Below are positions 6,920-15,374 of a stretch of 64,000 nucleotides of DNA, one piece after another (within the stretch, counting starts at the first letter, position 1; every line of letters begins with the position of its first letter). Source of the stretch: Micromonospora narathiwatensis (GTDB lineage Bacteria; Actinomycetota; Actinomycetes; Mycobacteriales; Micromonosporaceae). Below the pieces are notes generated by a model, which was not told the origin of the DNA, searched no databases, and worked only from the letters and a program-made list of their open reading frames with translations. The stretch lies in the NCBI RefSeq assembly GCF_900089605.1, contig NZ_LT594324.1, positions 1,860,001 to 1,924,000 on the forward strand. The letters are read 5' to 3'. A program made the position numbers and the translations under genes.

Positions 6920-9834
6920 GTACGGGTTCGATCGACGCGACGCGGCGGGGTGGCCCCCCGGCACCGGACACCCGCGACCTGGTCGGCGCGCTGCGCCGCG
7001 CCGGCGTCGCCGAGGTTGACGACTCCCCGCTGCGCCGTTCGCTCTACTCCTCCGACGCGTCGCTGTACCGGATCGCGCCGCGGGTGGTCGTCCTGCCCCG
7101 GCACGTCGACGAGGTGCTCGCCGCGCTGGCCGTCGCGACGGAGCACGGCGTGGCGGTGACCATGCGCGGCTCCGGCACCTCGATCGCCGGCAACGCGGTC
7201 GGGCCCGGCATCGTGCTGGACACCAGCCGGTATCTCGACCGGGTGCTGGAGATCGACCCGGAGCGCCGGACCGCGCTGGTCGAACCCGGTGTCGTGCAGT
7301 CGAGCCTGCAACGCGCGGCGGCACCGCACGGCCTGCGGTTCGGTCCCGACCCGTCGACCCACAACCGGGCCACCCTGGGCGGGATGATCGGCAACAACGC
7401 GTGCGGGTCGCGGGCCCTGGGCTACGGCCGCACCAGCGACAACGTCCTCGGTCTCGACGTGGTGGCCGGCACCGGCGAGCGCCTGCGCCTCGGCGCGATC
7501 GACGGGGCCACCGAGGACTCGCCGCTGCTGACCGAACTCCGGCGGCTGGTCCGGGGCAACCTGGCCACCATCCGGACCGAACTCGGCCGGTTCGGCCGCC
7601 AGGTCTCCGGATACTCCCTCGAACATCTGCTGCCCGAGCGGGGCTTCGACGTGGCCCGCGCGCTCGTCGGCTCCGAGGGCACCCTGGCCCTCACCCTCGC
7701 GGCCCGCGTCCGCCTGGTCCGGGACGCCGCCGTACGCGTCCTGGTGGCGCTCGGCTACCCGTCGATGGCGGAGGCCGCGGACGCGGTGCCGGCCGTCCTG
7801 CCGTACGCCCCGATCGCCTGCGAGGGCCTGGACGGGCGGATCGTGGAGGTGGTACGCGCCCGCCGGGGCGCCGCCGCGGTGCCCGAGCTGCCCCGGGGCG
7901 ACGGCTGGCTGTTGGTGGAGTTGGCGGGCGAGGAGCGGTCCGCGGCGCTGGCGACGGCGCGGCGGCTGGCCGCCGGGGCGGGCGCGCTCGACGCGACGGT
8001 GGTCACCGACCCCGCCCACGCGGCGGCCCTGTGGCGGATCCGGGAGGACGGGGCCGGGCTGTCCAGCCGTACGCCCGCCGGCGTGCCCGCCCACGCCGGG
8101 TGGGAGGACGCCGCCGTGCCGCCGGAGCGGCTCGGGGCGTACCTGCGTGAGTTCGAGACGCTGATGACCGAGTACCGGCTCACCGGGCTGCCGTACGGGC
8201 ACTTCGGCGACGGCTGCGTGCACATCCGCATCGACTTCCCGCTGACGGCCGCCGACGGCACGAAGGTCTTCAAGGACTTCCTGTACGCCGCCGGAGAGCT
8301 GGCCGCCCGGCACGGGGGATCGATGTCCGGCGAGCACGGCGACGGGCGGGCCCGCGGCGAACTGCTGCCGCTGATGTACTCGCCCGACGCGATCGCCCTG
8401 TTCGAGCGGGTCAAGGCGGTCTTCGATCCGCGCGACGTGCTCAACCCGGGCGTCATCGTCCGGCCGGCGCCGCTGGACGCCGACGTGCGGGTCGCCGCCG
8501 CGCCGACGCTGCGCCGCACCGAGCTGCCCAGCCTCGCGCTCGCCTACCGGCACGACCGGGGCGACCTGTCGATGGCCGTGCACCGCTGCACCGGCGTCGG
8601 CAAGTGCCGCGCCGACACCACCGGGTCCGGCGGCGTGATGTGCCCGTCGTTCGTGGCCACCCGGGACGAGAAGGACTCCACCCGGGGTCGGGCCCGGGTG
8701 TTGCAGGACGTGGTCTCCGGACGGCTCGGGCCGGACGGCTGGCGGTCCGCCGCGCTGCACGACGCGCTGGACCTCTGCCTGTCCTGTAAGGGCTGCTCCG
8801 CGGACTGCCCGACTGGGGTGGACATGGCCGCCTACAAGGCGGAGGCCCTCCACCAGCGCTACCGCGGGCGGCTGCGTCCCCGGTCGCACTACGTCCTCGG
8901 CTGGCTGCCGCGCTGGACCCGGCTGGTTGGTCGGGTACCGGCGGTGACCCGCGCGCTCAACGCGATCATGCGCTCGACCGTGCTGCACCCGCTCATCACC
9001 TGGTCCGCCGGGGTCGACGCCCGGCGTACGCTGCCGAGCTTCGCCACCACGACGTTCCGCCGCTGGTTCACCCGGCGCGCCCGGCCGTCCCCACCGGGGC
9101 GACACGGAGACGTGGTCCTGTTCGTCGACACCTTCACCGACGCCTTCTCACCCGAGGTCGGGCGGGCCGCCGTGGCGGTGCTGGAACGGGCCGGCTACCG
9201 GGTGAGCGTGACCGGGAAGCCGGTCTGCTGCGGGCTGACCTGGATCTCCACCGGCCAGCTCGACGGCGCTCGGCGGCAGGTCCGGGCCACCGTCGCGGCG
9301 TTGGCCCCGCACGTACGCGCCGGCGCCACGGTGGTCGGCCTGGAACCGTCCTGTACGGCGGTGCTGCGTTCCGACGCGCTCGAACTGCTCGACGGTCCCG
9401 ACGCGGAGGCCGCCGCGCAGGTGGCGGCGGCCACCCGTACGCTGGCCGAGCTGTTGACCGCCACTCCGGACTGGGCGCCGCCGGACCTGGCCGGGGCCAC
9501 CGCCGTCGCCCAGCCGCACTGCCACCAACACGCGGTGCTGGGCTGGGACACCGACGCGGCGCTGCTGAAGCGGGCCGGCGTCGAGGTCCAGCGGCTCGGC
9601 GGCTGCTGCGGGCTCGCCGGCAACTTCGGTGTCGAGCGGGGCCACCACGAGGTCTCCGTCGCCGTCGCGGAGCACGACCTGCTTCCCGCGGTACGCGGTG
9701 CGGCGGGCGACGCGGTCGTGCTCGCCGACGGATTCAGCTGTCGTACCCAGCTCGACGCGCTCGCCGACCGGTCCGGGGAGCACCTGGCCCAGCTCCTCGC
9801 CCGTCACCTGCCACCGGAGTCGACGAGCCACTGA
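6916..9834 (+). CDS. FAD-binding and 4Fe-4S oxidoreductase, D-2-hydroxyglutarate dehydrogenase-like (YdiJ type)
   Basis: This 972-residue protein joins a GlcD-like FAD domain to a GlpC-like iron-sulfur domain. The FAD part shows RGSGTSIAGNAVG near residue 90, GMIGNNACGS and GSEGTLALTL, and the FAD-oxidase C domain contains HFGDGCVHIR and SGEHGDGRAR. From about residue 555 come cysteine clusters CTGVGKCRA and CLSCKGCSADCPTGVD, then two CCG motifs (PVCCGL, GGCCGLAG). This order and length match E. coli YdiJ, a D-2-hydroxyglutarate dehydrogenase. The start overlaps the lhgO stop by 4 nt. It is the last gene of the operon; the next gene has its own upstream element. Confidence 0.85.
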   Translation: MSTGSIDATRRGGPPAPDTRDLVGALRRAGVAEVDDSPLRRSLYSSDASLYRIAPRVVVLPRHVDEVLAALAVATEHGVAVTMRGSGTSIAGNAVGPGIVLDTSRYLDRVLEIDPERRTALVEPGVVQSSLQRAAAPHGLRFGPDPSTHNRATLGGMIGNNACGSRALGYGRTSDNVLGLDVVAGTGERLRLGAIDGATEDSPLLTELRRLVRGNLATIRTELGRFGRQVSGYSLEHLLPERGFDVARALVGSEGTLALTLAARVRLVRDAAVRVLVALGYPSMAEAADAVPAVLPYAPIACEGLDGRIVEVVRARRGAAAVPELPRGDGWLLVELAGEERSAALATARRLAAGAGALDATVVTDPAHAAALWRIREDGAGLSSRTPAGVPAHAGWEDAAVPPERLGAYLREFETLMTEYRLTGLPYGHFGDGCVHIRIDFPLTAADGTKVFKDFLYAAGELAARHGGSMSGEHGDGRARGELLPLMYSPDAIALFERVKAVFDPRDVLNPGVIVRPAPLDADVRVAAAPTLRRTELPSLALAYRHDRGDLSMAVHRCTGVGKCRADTTGSGGVMCPSFVATRDEKDSTRGRARVLQDVVSGRLGPDGWRSAALHDALDLCLSCKGCSADCPTGVDMAAYKAEALHQRYRGRLRPRSHYVLGWLPRWTRLVGRVPAVTRALNAIMRSTVLHPLITWSAGVDARRTLPSFATTTFRRWFTRRARPSPPGRHGDVVLFVDTFTDAFSPEVGRAAVAVLERAGYRVSVTGKPVCCGLTWISTGQLDGARRQVRATVAALAPHVRAGATVVGLEPSCTAVLRSDALELLDGPDAEAAAQVAAATRTLAELLTATPDWAPPDLAGATAVAQPHCHQHAVLGWDTDAALLKRAGVEVQRLGGCCGLAGNFGVERGHHEVSVAVAEHDLLPAVRGAAGDAVVLADGFSCRTQLDALADRSGEHLAQLLARHLPPESTSH

Positions 9835-9889
9835 GCGGGGTCCCCTGTGGAACACCTTCAGTAGCCTTTCCGACACGGTATGCCATTCG

Positions 9890-9936
9890 CGCCTCCCGGT
9901 GGTTAGATTCTGTGACGGTCTGACTACCGGGAGGCG
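9890..9936. promoter_or_regulatory. 17-bp inverted repeat over the UbiA ribosome site
   Basis: Two 17-nt arms at 9890-9906 and 9920-9936, separated by 13 nt, are reverse complements at 15 of 17 positions; the two exceptions would be G-U pairs in RNA. The right arm contains the GGGAGG ribosome site (9929-9934) of the prenyltransferase gene. The left arm ends in TAGATT (9904-9909), which resembles an actinobacterial -10 box. It could be a repressor operator over the promoter or an RNA hairpin hiding the ribosome site. A terminator for the upstream operon is less likely because of its position against the start codon. Confidence 0.55.
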
Positions 9937-9943
9937 TCTGTCG

Positions 9944-11035
9944 GTGTCCGCGATGCTGGAACCTCGTCTGATTCCGGAACCTCGCCGTGCCGTGGCCGAG
10001 GCCACCTCGACGCGTGACCGCGCGCGCTGGCGGGCTCTGCTCCAGCTGGCCCGACTACGCTTCCTGCTCTACAACCTCCTGCCGGTGGGCCTCGCCGTGG
10101 CGGTGTCGGTCCATCAGGGTCACCCGCTCGACCTCACCTGGTACGCCGTCGCGCAACTCTTCGCGTGGACGGTCCATGTCATGACGCACTTCTGCAACGA
10201 GTACTTCGACCTGGAGGCCGACCGCGCGAACGTCTACTTCACGCCGTGGACCGGCGGCAGCCGGGCACTGGTCGACGGCATGGTCGCGCCCGTGGTGTCG
10301 CTCGGCGCGGGGTTCGTCCTGTTCGGCGTGTCGACGCTGATGGTGGCGGTCATGCCGTCCTGGCAGGCGCGCGTGCTCGCCGCCGCGGCCGTCGTGCTGG
10401 CCTGGTTCTACACCGCGCCGCCGGTGCGGCTGAACTATCGGGGCGCGGGCGAGCTGACGGTCGCCGCGATCCTCAACGGCCTGTGGCCCGCCGTCGCGGT
10501 GGTGCTCCAGGCGGGCACCGTGCCGTGGCTGCTGCTGGCCGTGCTGGCACCCACCGCCGTGCTCCAGGTGGCGCGGATGATGGTGATGAACCTGGGGGAC
10601 CGCCGATCCGACGCCACGGTCGGCAAGCGCACGCTGCCGGTCATCTTCGGCTACCGGTCGGCGGTGCGCCTGATCGTCGCCGCGCAGCCCGTCGCGTACG
10701 GGATGCTCACCGCCTTCGCCCTGCTCGGCTGGGTGCCGTGGCTGGTGTGGGCGGCGATGGCCGCCACAGCGCCGCTGTCGGTGTGGCTCGTCGTCCGGCT
10801 CCGCGCCGGCGCGATGCGTGACCTCGATCCCCGGCGCATGACACCGGTGGTGTTCTGGGCCTCGAACCACGTCTCCCTGATCGTCGCGGCGGCCATGCTC
10901 GGCGTGATCCTGGACGCGGCCCGGGGTTCCGCCGGCACCGGGGCGCTGGCCGTGCTCGGCGCCGTCCTTGCCGGCTACGGGCTGCTGTTCGCGTACCGCC
11001 TGTGGTTGGCCCGCCGCGCCCCGGCCGGGGGATGA
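9944..11035 (+). CDS. UbiA-family prenyltransferase
   Basis: This integral membrane protein of 363 residues has about nine hydrophobic helices. It carries the UbiA aspartate-rich motif in NEYFDLEADRAN near residue 85 and a second conserved loop, NLGDRRSDATVGKRTLP, near residue 210. Such enzymes move a polyprenyl group onto an aromatic acceptor such as DHNA or a protoheme-type ring. I chose the GTG at 9944 because GGGAGG lies 9 nt before it; the ATG at 9953 is the alternative. It stands alone between the catabolic operon and a convergent permease, so the acceptor cannot be inferred from context. Confidence 0.85.
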   Translation: MSAMLEPRLIPEPRRAVAEATSTRDRARWRALLQLARLRFLLYNLLPVGLAVAVSVHQGHPLDLTWYAVAQLFAWTVHVMTHFCNEYFDLEADRANVYFTPWTGGSRALVDGMVAPVVSLGAGFVLFGVSTLMVAVMPSWQARVLAAAAVVLAWFYTAPPVRLNYRGAGELTVAAILNGLWPAVAVVLQAGTVPWLLLAVLAPTAVLQVARMMVMNLGDRRSDATVGKRTLPVIFGYRSAVRLIVAAQPVAYGMLTAFALLGWVPWLVWAAMAATAPLSVWLVVRLRAGAMRDLDPRRMTPVVFWASNHVSLIVAAAMLGVILDAARGSAGTGALAVLGAVLAGYGLLFAYRLWLARRAPAGG

Positions 11036-11085
11036 CCGCGACCGGCCCGCGCACCGCGCTCGACCCGTTCGCGGGTCCTGGCCCG

Positions 11086-11126
11086 GCGCGACGGCCCGCC
11101 CGGCGATGCCGGGCGGGCCGTCGCGC
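11086..11126. terminator. Bidirectional hairpin terminator
   Basis: A perfect 19-bp GC-rich stem (11086-11104 with 11108-11126) closes over a 3-nt GAT loop between the convergent prenyltransferase and permease genes. There is no U-tract, as usual in high-GC actinobacteria. Its location 50 bp after one stop and 20 bp after the other supports a shared terminator. Confidence 0.8.
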
Positions 11127-11146
11127 GACAGGTCAGCGCGCAGCCG

Positions 11147-12745
11147 TCACCGCAGGCCGGCGTGAGCCCGCCGGTCGTGGGCCGGTTCCGGCGACGGGTG
11201 CAGGCCGGGCTCGTGCAGCCCGTCCTCGGCGACCCGCCCGATCCGGGCGTACGTCTCCGGGCGGCTCGACTTGAGGGCGAAGCCCCAGGCGAGGCCGATC
11301 ACCCCGGCGAGCACCGGGAACGCCGGCAGCAGCCACCTGAGGTAGGTGGCGGTGTCGGGGTCGAGCAGCGCGTCGAAGTTGATCAGCAGCACCACCAGGA
11401 CGGTGCTGAGCAGGATCGTGCCGAGCACCGGCGCGAGCACCCGCTGCCAGATGCTCTCCGGCCCCGGCCGGCCGTGGAAGAACCCGACCACGGCGGCGGA
11501 GGTCAGCGTCATCAGCAGCACCACCCCGACCGCCGCCGCGCCGGAGAGCCAGGTGAACAGGTCGATGATGGGGTCCCGACCCGACAGCGCGAAGGCCAGG
11601 AAGACGACCACCGCGAGCGCGCTCTGCACGAGCGAGCCGGCGAGCGGAGCGCCGCTGCGGGTCGAGGTCGCACCGAGGAAGCGGGGCAGGACCCGCTCCC
11701 GGCCCAGCGCGAAGAGATACCGGGCGACGCCGTTGTGGAAGGAGAGCAGCGCCGCCAGGACCGAGGTGATGAACAGGACGTTCGCGATGTCGGCGACGAC
11801 CGAGCCGGCGTACTGGTCCAGCGCGCCGAAGATGACGCCCGGGCCGGCGTCCGCGGAGGCCTGGGCCGCGTTGTCCGGGCCGGTCAGGACGGTCAGCGCC
11901 CAGGCGGAGACGGCGTAGAACAGGCCGGTGAAGGCGACCGCGATGTAGGTGGCCCGGGCCACCGTCCGCCGGGGATCCTTGACCTCCTCGCTGTAGATGG
12001 CGCCGCTCTCGAAGCCGGTGAAGCAGGCGATCGTGAACGCCAGCACCGCGCCGAAGCCGGCGGTGAAGAGCTTGCTCGGATCGATGCCGGCGTAGCTGAC
12101 CGCGTCGCCGGCCGGGTGGGTGAAGGAGACCGCGTCGAAGATCAGTACGACCACGCACTCAAGGCCGAGCAGGACCGCCAGGACGGTGGCGTTCAGGTCG
12201 ATGCGGAGGATGCCGAGCAGGCCGACGAGCGCCCAGGCGAGCAGTGCCCAGACCCACCAGGCGAGGTCCAGCCCCGCCTTGGCGGCGAAGAACTCCTGGA
12301 GGATCGCGCCGATCAGGCCGTAGAGGCCGATCTGGATCGCGTTGTACGCCGCCAGGGCGACCGCCGACCCGGCTACGCCGCTGGCCCGGCCGAGACCGTT
12401 TGCGATGTAGGCGTAGAAGGCGCCGGCGTTGGCCACGTACCGGCTCATTGCGGCGTAGCCGGTGGCGAACACCGCCAGCACCGCGGCGAGCAGCACGTAT
12501 CCGAGCGCGGCGCCGACGTTGCCGCTGACGGCGAACATCGTGGTGACGCCGCCGCCGAGGACGGTCAACGGGGCCGAGGCGGCGACGGTGAAGAAAACAA
12601 GGTGCGCTGTGCCGAGACGACCGCGGCGCAGACCGCTATCAGAAAAGAACGAATCAGCCGACAAGACTTCTCCAGGGCAGTTGAGGGGGTTGGAGCCCGT
12701 GTTAGAAGAGCCGGGAGCAGAGTATTGGTGATCACGTATCGTCAC
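11147..12745 (-). CDS. APC-family amino acid permease
   Basis: This 532-residue membrane protein has about twelve hydrophobic segments and belongs to the amino acid/polyamine/organocation superfamily. The first helix region is HLVFFTVAASAPLTVLGG, and a FESGAIYSEEVKDPRR stretch between helices 6 and 7 is the conserved cytoplasmic loop of APC permeases. The C-terminal tail is hydrophilic and rich in histidine and arginine. It would import or exchange an amino acid or amine by proton or substrate gradient; the substrate is unknown. It is monocistronic, ends at a bidirectional terminator and is divergent from the GPP34 gene. Confidence 0.9.
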   Translation of the reverse strand: MTIRDHQYSAPGSSNTGSNPLNCPGEVLSADSFFSDSGLRRGRLGTAHLVFFTVAASAPLTVLGGGVTTMFAVSGNVGAALGYVLLAAVLAVFATGYAAMSRYVANAGAFYAYIANGLGRASGVAGSAVALAAYNAIQIGLYGLIGAILQEFFAAKAGLDLAWWVWALLAWALVGLLGILRIDLNATVLAVLLGLECVVVLIFDAVSFTHPAGDAVSYAGIDPSKLFTAGFGAVLAFTIACFTGFESGAIYSEEVKDPRRTVARATYIAVAFTGLFYAVSAWALTVLTGPDNAAQASADAGPGVIFGALDQYAGSVVADIANVLFITSVLAALLSFHNGVARYLFALGRERVLPRFLGATSTRSGAPLAGSLVQSALAVVVFLAFALSGRDPIIDLFTWLSGAAAVGVVLLMTLTSAAVVGFFHGRPGPESIWQRVLAPVLGTILLSTVLVVLLINFDALLDPDTATYLRWLLPAFPVLAGVIGLAWGFALKSSRPETYARIGRVAEDGLHEPGLHPSPEPAHDRRAHAGLR

Positions 12746-12790
12746 AACCCCGCTTCGGTTGATAACCGGATACGCCGACCGTTGTCCGAA

Positions 12791-12819
12791 TTGAACTGCG
12801 CGTGGTCATGCCGTACCGT
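12791..12819 (+). promoter_or_regulatory. Putative sigma-70-type promoter for the GPP34 gene
   Basis: TTGAAC (12791-12796) and TACCGT (12814-12819) are separated by 17 nt and lie 40 bp before the ATG at 12859. Both hexamers fit the actinobacterial vegetative consensus (TTGACN, TANNNT). A small inverted repeat, CGGTT-GAT-AACCG at 12756-12768, lies just upstream in the divergent region and might bind a regulator. Confidence 0.45.
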
Positions 12820-12858
12820 GCCGTGTCGACGCTCAGGCCGGCTGTTGAGGATGGACTC

Positions 12859-13512
12859 ATGACCTACCCCAGCGCACACCCGACGTACCGGCTCGCAGAC
12901 GCGCTGTTTCTCATCGGTCATGACGAGTTCTCCGGTAAACCGCACGGAGCCGCCGATCGGCTCGACTGTGGCCTCGCCGGTGCCGCTCTCGCCGAGTTGA
13001 TGTTCGAGCGTCGGATTGCCGTGGAGGACGGCAGGATGGCGGCGATCGATGGACGGTTGTGGCAGGAGCCGCTGACCGATCTGCTGGCCACCGAGATCAT
13101 GCGACGCGAGGGAGCGCACCCGATCCGGCTGTGGATACGGTATCTGCGCGATCACCTCAACATCTGCGAGCGGGTCGGCACCCGGTTGGCGACCGCCGGG
13201 GTGGTGCGCCGGGAGCAGGGGCGGCTGCTCGGCCGGTCCGTCCGCTGGCCGGCGGTCGACCCCAACCAGGCGGCCTCACCACGGGTTCGGCTGACCGCGA
13301 TGATGATGCGTCAGAACGCCGCCGACCTCGATGTGGAATCGTTGCTGCTCGCCGCGCTCATCGAGGCGGTGGGTCTGGGCCCCAACGTCTTCGACGCGCA
13401 GGTGACCGCGCGGATGCGGGAGTGCGGAAAGCTTCTTCCGCCGCCGCTGCACAGCCTTCTCGGCGCCGTCGTCGCCGCGCTCGACGCGACCACCGTCAGC
13501 GTACGGCGCTGA
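12859..13512 (+). CDS. GPP34 (GOLPH3/Vps74-like) family protein
   Basis: This 217-residue soluble protein resembles the bacterial GPP34 family, homologous to the Golgi phosphoprotein GOLPH3/Vps74 that binds phosphoinositides. Family features are the N-terminal LADALFLIGHDEFSGK stretch, the GLAGAALAELMFERRI helix with the following VEDGRM turn, and the all-helical C-terminal half. Bacterial function is unknown; these proteins are common in sporulating actinomycetes. The ATG at 12859 is preceded by GAGG at 12847 with 8-nt spacing, which is better than the upstream candidates. It is monocistronic with its own promoter and terminator. Confidence 0.8.
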   Translation: MTYPSAHPTYRLADALFLIGHDEFSGKPHGAADRLDCGLAGAALAELMFERRIAVEDGRMAAIDGRLWQEPLTDLLATEIMRREGAHPIRLWIRYLRDHLNICERVGTRLATAGVVRREQGRLLGRSVRWPAVDPNQAASPRVRLTAMMMRQNAADLDVESLLLAALIEAVGLGPNVFDAQVTARMRECGKLLPPPLHSLLGAVVAALDATTVSVRR

Positions 13513-13544
13513 CGTGCCCGCCCCGCCCGGGCGGGGCAGGCACG
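13513..13544. terminator. Hairpin terminator between convergent genes
   Basis: A 16-nt arm (13513-13528) is followed directly by its reverse complement (13529-13544) with one mismatch, giving a long GC-rich hairpin between the GPP34 stop at 13512 and the acetyltransferase stop at 13549. It can serve both strands. Confidence 0.75.
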
Positions 13545-13548
13545 CTGG

Positions 13549-14151
13549 TCAGGCGGGGTTGCGCCACATCGGGTAGAGGCTCGGGCCGTCGGGCAGGTCC
13601 AGGGTGGACGAACCGGACGCGAAGCCGTGCCGGGCGTAGAGCGCCGCGTTGCGCGGCGAACTCGCCTCGAGGTAGGCCGCCGAGCCGGCCTCGTCGAGCC
13701 GGGCGAGCTTGTGACGTAGCAGGGCGGATCCCACTCCCTGGCTGTGCCGGTCCGGGTGTACCGCGATGAACGGCAGGTACCAGTGCGGCTCGCTCGGGTG
13801 GTTGGCCGCCATCATCCCGTCGAGGACCGCGAACCGCTTGGTCGCGTCCGCCCCGACCGACGCCTCGAGGGTCTGCAACAGGTCCGGTCCCTCGTCGGCC
13901 TCGTCGTCGCCGTCGGCCGGCAGCCAGAGCGTGACGCCCGCGCCCTCGCCGGCCAGATAGACCTCACCCGCATCGAGTACGAGGTCGACGAACGCGCCGA
14001 AGAACGCCGGGTGCGCCTTCGCCCGGTGCTCCTCGTCCGGGAAGATCCATCCGCTGACCGGGTCCCGCATGAAGGCTTCCGCCATCACCGTCGCGACGAG
14101 CTGGGCGTCGGCGCTCGACGCCCGCCGGATGTCTCCCTGCCATTCAGCCAC
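13549..14151 (-). CDS. GNAT-family N-acetyltransferase
   Basis: This 200-residue protein has the GNAT fold. Motif A is IAVHPDRHSQGVGSALL near residues 130-146, where the Q-G-V-G-S turn binds the acetyl-CoA pyrophosphate. A C-terminal NAALYARHGF segment is the motif B helix that ends most family members. The N-terminal half has a TVMAEAFMRDPVSGWIF stretch often seen in GNATs annotated as aminoglycoside- or toxin-modifying, but no specific substrate can be named. It is transcribed alone, toward the GPP34 gene. Confidence 0.85.
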   Translation of the reverse strand: MAEWQGDIRRASSADAQLVATVMAEAFMRDPVSGWIFPDEEHRAKAHPAFFGAFVDLVLDAGEVYLAGEGAGVTLWLPADGDDEADEGPDLLQTLEASVGADATKRFAVLDGMMAANHPSEPHWYLPFIAVHPDRHSQGVGSALLRHKLARLDEAGSAAYLEASSPRNAALYARHGFASGSSTLDLPDGPSLYPMWRNPA

Positions 14152-14310
14152 TGTCTTCCCCTGCCTGGCGTTGTCGGGTCAACTGTTGAGCGCGCAGTAC
14201 GCTACCAGTCACCGCGGGGCGACGTGCCCGCCGAAGGTCCGCACCGGATGCTCCGAAGGACCACCGTGGAGGGACCGCGTGATATGCCCACCGCTTTCCC
14301 CGTCGCCCGA

Positions 14311-15342
14311 CTAACCGCAGGTGCCGCCGACGGTGAACCAGCAGGCGGTGTGCGGGGAGGTCTTGAAGAAGCGGAGCAGCATGCTGGCCACCTTCTGTCG
14401 TCCTGACATCGCCGGATGCGTCCCGTCGGTGCCGAAGTCCGACCGTTGCCAGGTGAGCCCGTCGGAGCGGGGCTGGAGACCGTCGGCCCAGAGGTACGGC
14501 CCCCAGGCCGCCCACGGCGCGGTGCCGTTGTAGTCCAGGTTGCCGGCCCGAGGGTCGATGCCGCCGCCCGACATCTGGGTGACCTGGGCCTGGATCACCC
14601 ACTTGACGCCGAAGCCGGTCTCGTAGGCGTACGGCTCGGGGTTGAGGCTGGTGGTGGCGTAACCGCCGTAGATCCGGCTGGAGAAGAAGACCTGCTGCAG
14701 GTTGGGGTAGCGCTTGCGCAGCGCGCGGAGGATGTTGCCCTGCTGCGTCACGAGCTGGTACGCGTCGGCGTTGGCCGCGGGCAGGGACACCGACGGTTGG
14801 GCGTTGGCGACCTTGACCCAGGCGATCTGCACCTGTCGCTCGGTCAGGCCGAGGGGCGCCAGCCGGGTGTCCCGGACCCGGTCGTAGTTGGCGTCGGTGG
14901 GCGCGTCCCAGGTGCCCGCGGTCTGGCCTCCGGCGGCGCCGTCGACGATGACGAGCTTGTCGTGGTTGACCTGTGGGTCCGCGGCGGCCTGGCCGATGAA
15001 GGAGTACGGCGCACACGGCCCGCCGGTGTCCGCCGAGCAGAACTCCTGGGTGGTGTTGGACATGCCGATGGAGAGCAGGACGTACCTGCCGCCGGCGCTC
15101 GGGGTGCCGGCGCTGTCGAGCGGGCGTACGCGTAGGGCCCGGGTGACTCCGGCCGTGCGGTGGGTGTCGGGCATGGTGTTCCGGCCGGCCGGATACAGCC
15201 CGCCCTGGAAGCCGAGGTAGCTGCCGCTGCCCAGGTCGTTGAGGGGGAGAACGGTTGCGGCGACCGCGTCGGGCAGGCCGACGACGGTGGTCGCCGCGAC
15301 GGCGGTCAGCATCGCGAGGAACCCGCGAACATTGACAATCAT
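14311..15342 (-). CDS. Secreted SGNH/GDSL-like hydrolase (tentative)
   Basis: This 343-residue protein starts with a Sec signal peptide (hydrophobic core LAMLTAVAATTVVGL, likely cut after AVA near residue 28). The mature part has LLSIGMSNTTQEF near residue 90, which could be a block I serine motif, and DGTHPAMSGRQK near the C-terminus, which fits the D-x-x-H block V motif of SGNH hydrolases. Two late cysteines (CWFTVGGTCG) may form a disulfide. I infer an extracellular esterase- or carbohydrate-esterase-like enzyme. The family assignment is a judgement from short motifs and could be wrong. The downstream regulator gene lies divergently placed only in function, not in strand: both are on the minus strand. 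Confidence 0.6.
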   Translation of the reverse strand: MIVNVRGFLAMLTAVAATTVVGLPDAVAATVLPLNDLGSGSYLGFQGGLYPAGRNTMPDTHRTAGVTRALRVRPLDSAGTPSAGGRYVLLSIGMSNTTQEFCSADTGGPCAPYSFIGQAAADPQVNHDKLVIVDGAAGGQTAGTWDAPTDANYDRVRDTRLAPLGLTERQVQIAWVKVANAQPSVSLPAANADAYQLVTQQGNILRALRKRYPNLQQVFFSSRIYGGYATTSLNPEPYAYETGFGVKWVIQAQVTQMSGGGIDPRAGNLDYNGTAPWAAWGPYLWADGLQPRSDGLTWQRSDFGTDGTHPAMSGRQKVASMLLRFFKTSPHTACWFTVGGTCG

Positions 15343-15374
15343 GAACAGAACCTAGAAGTCGATAGTGATGAAGG

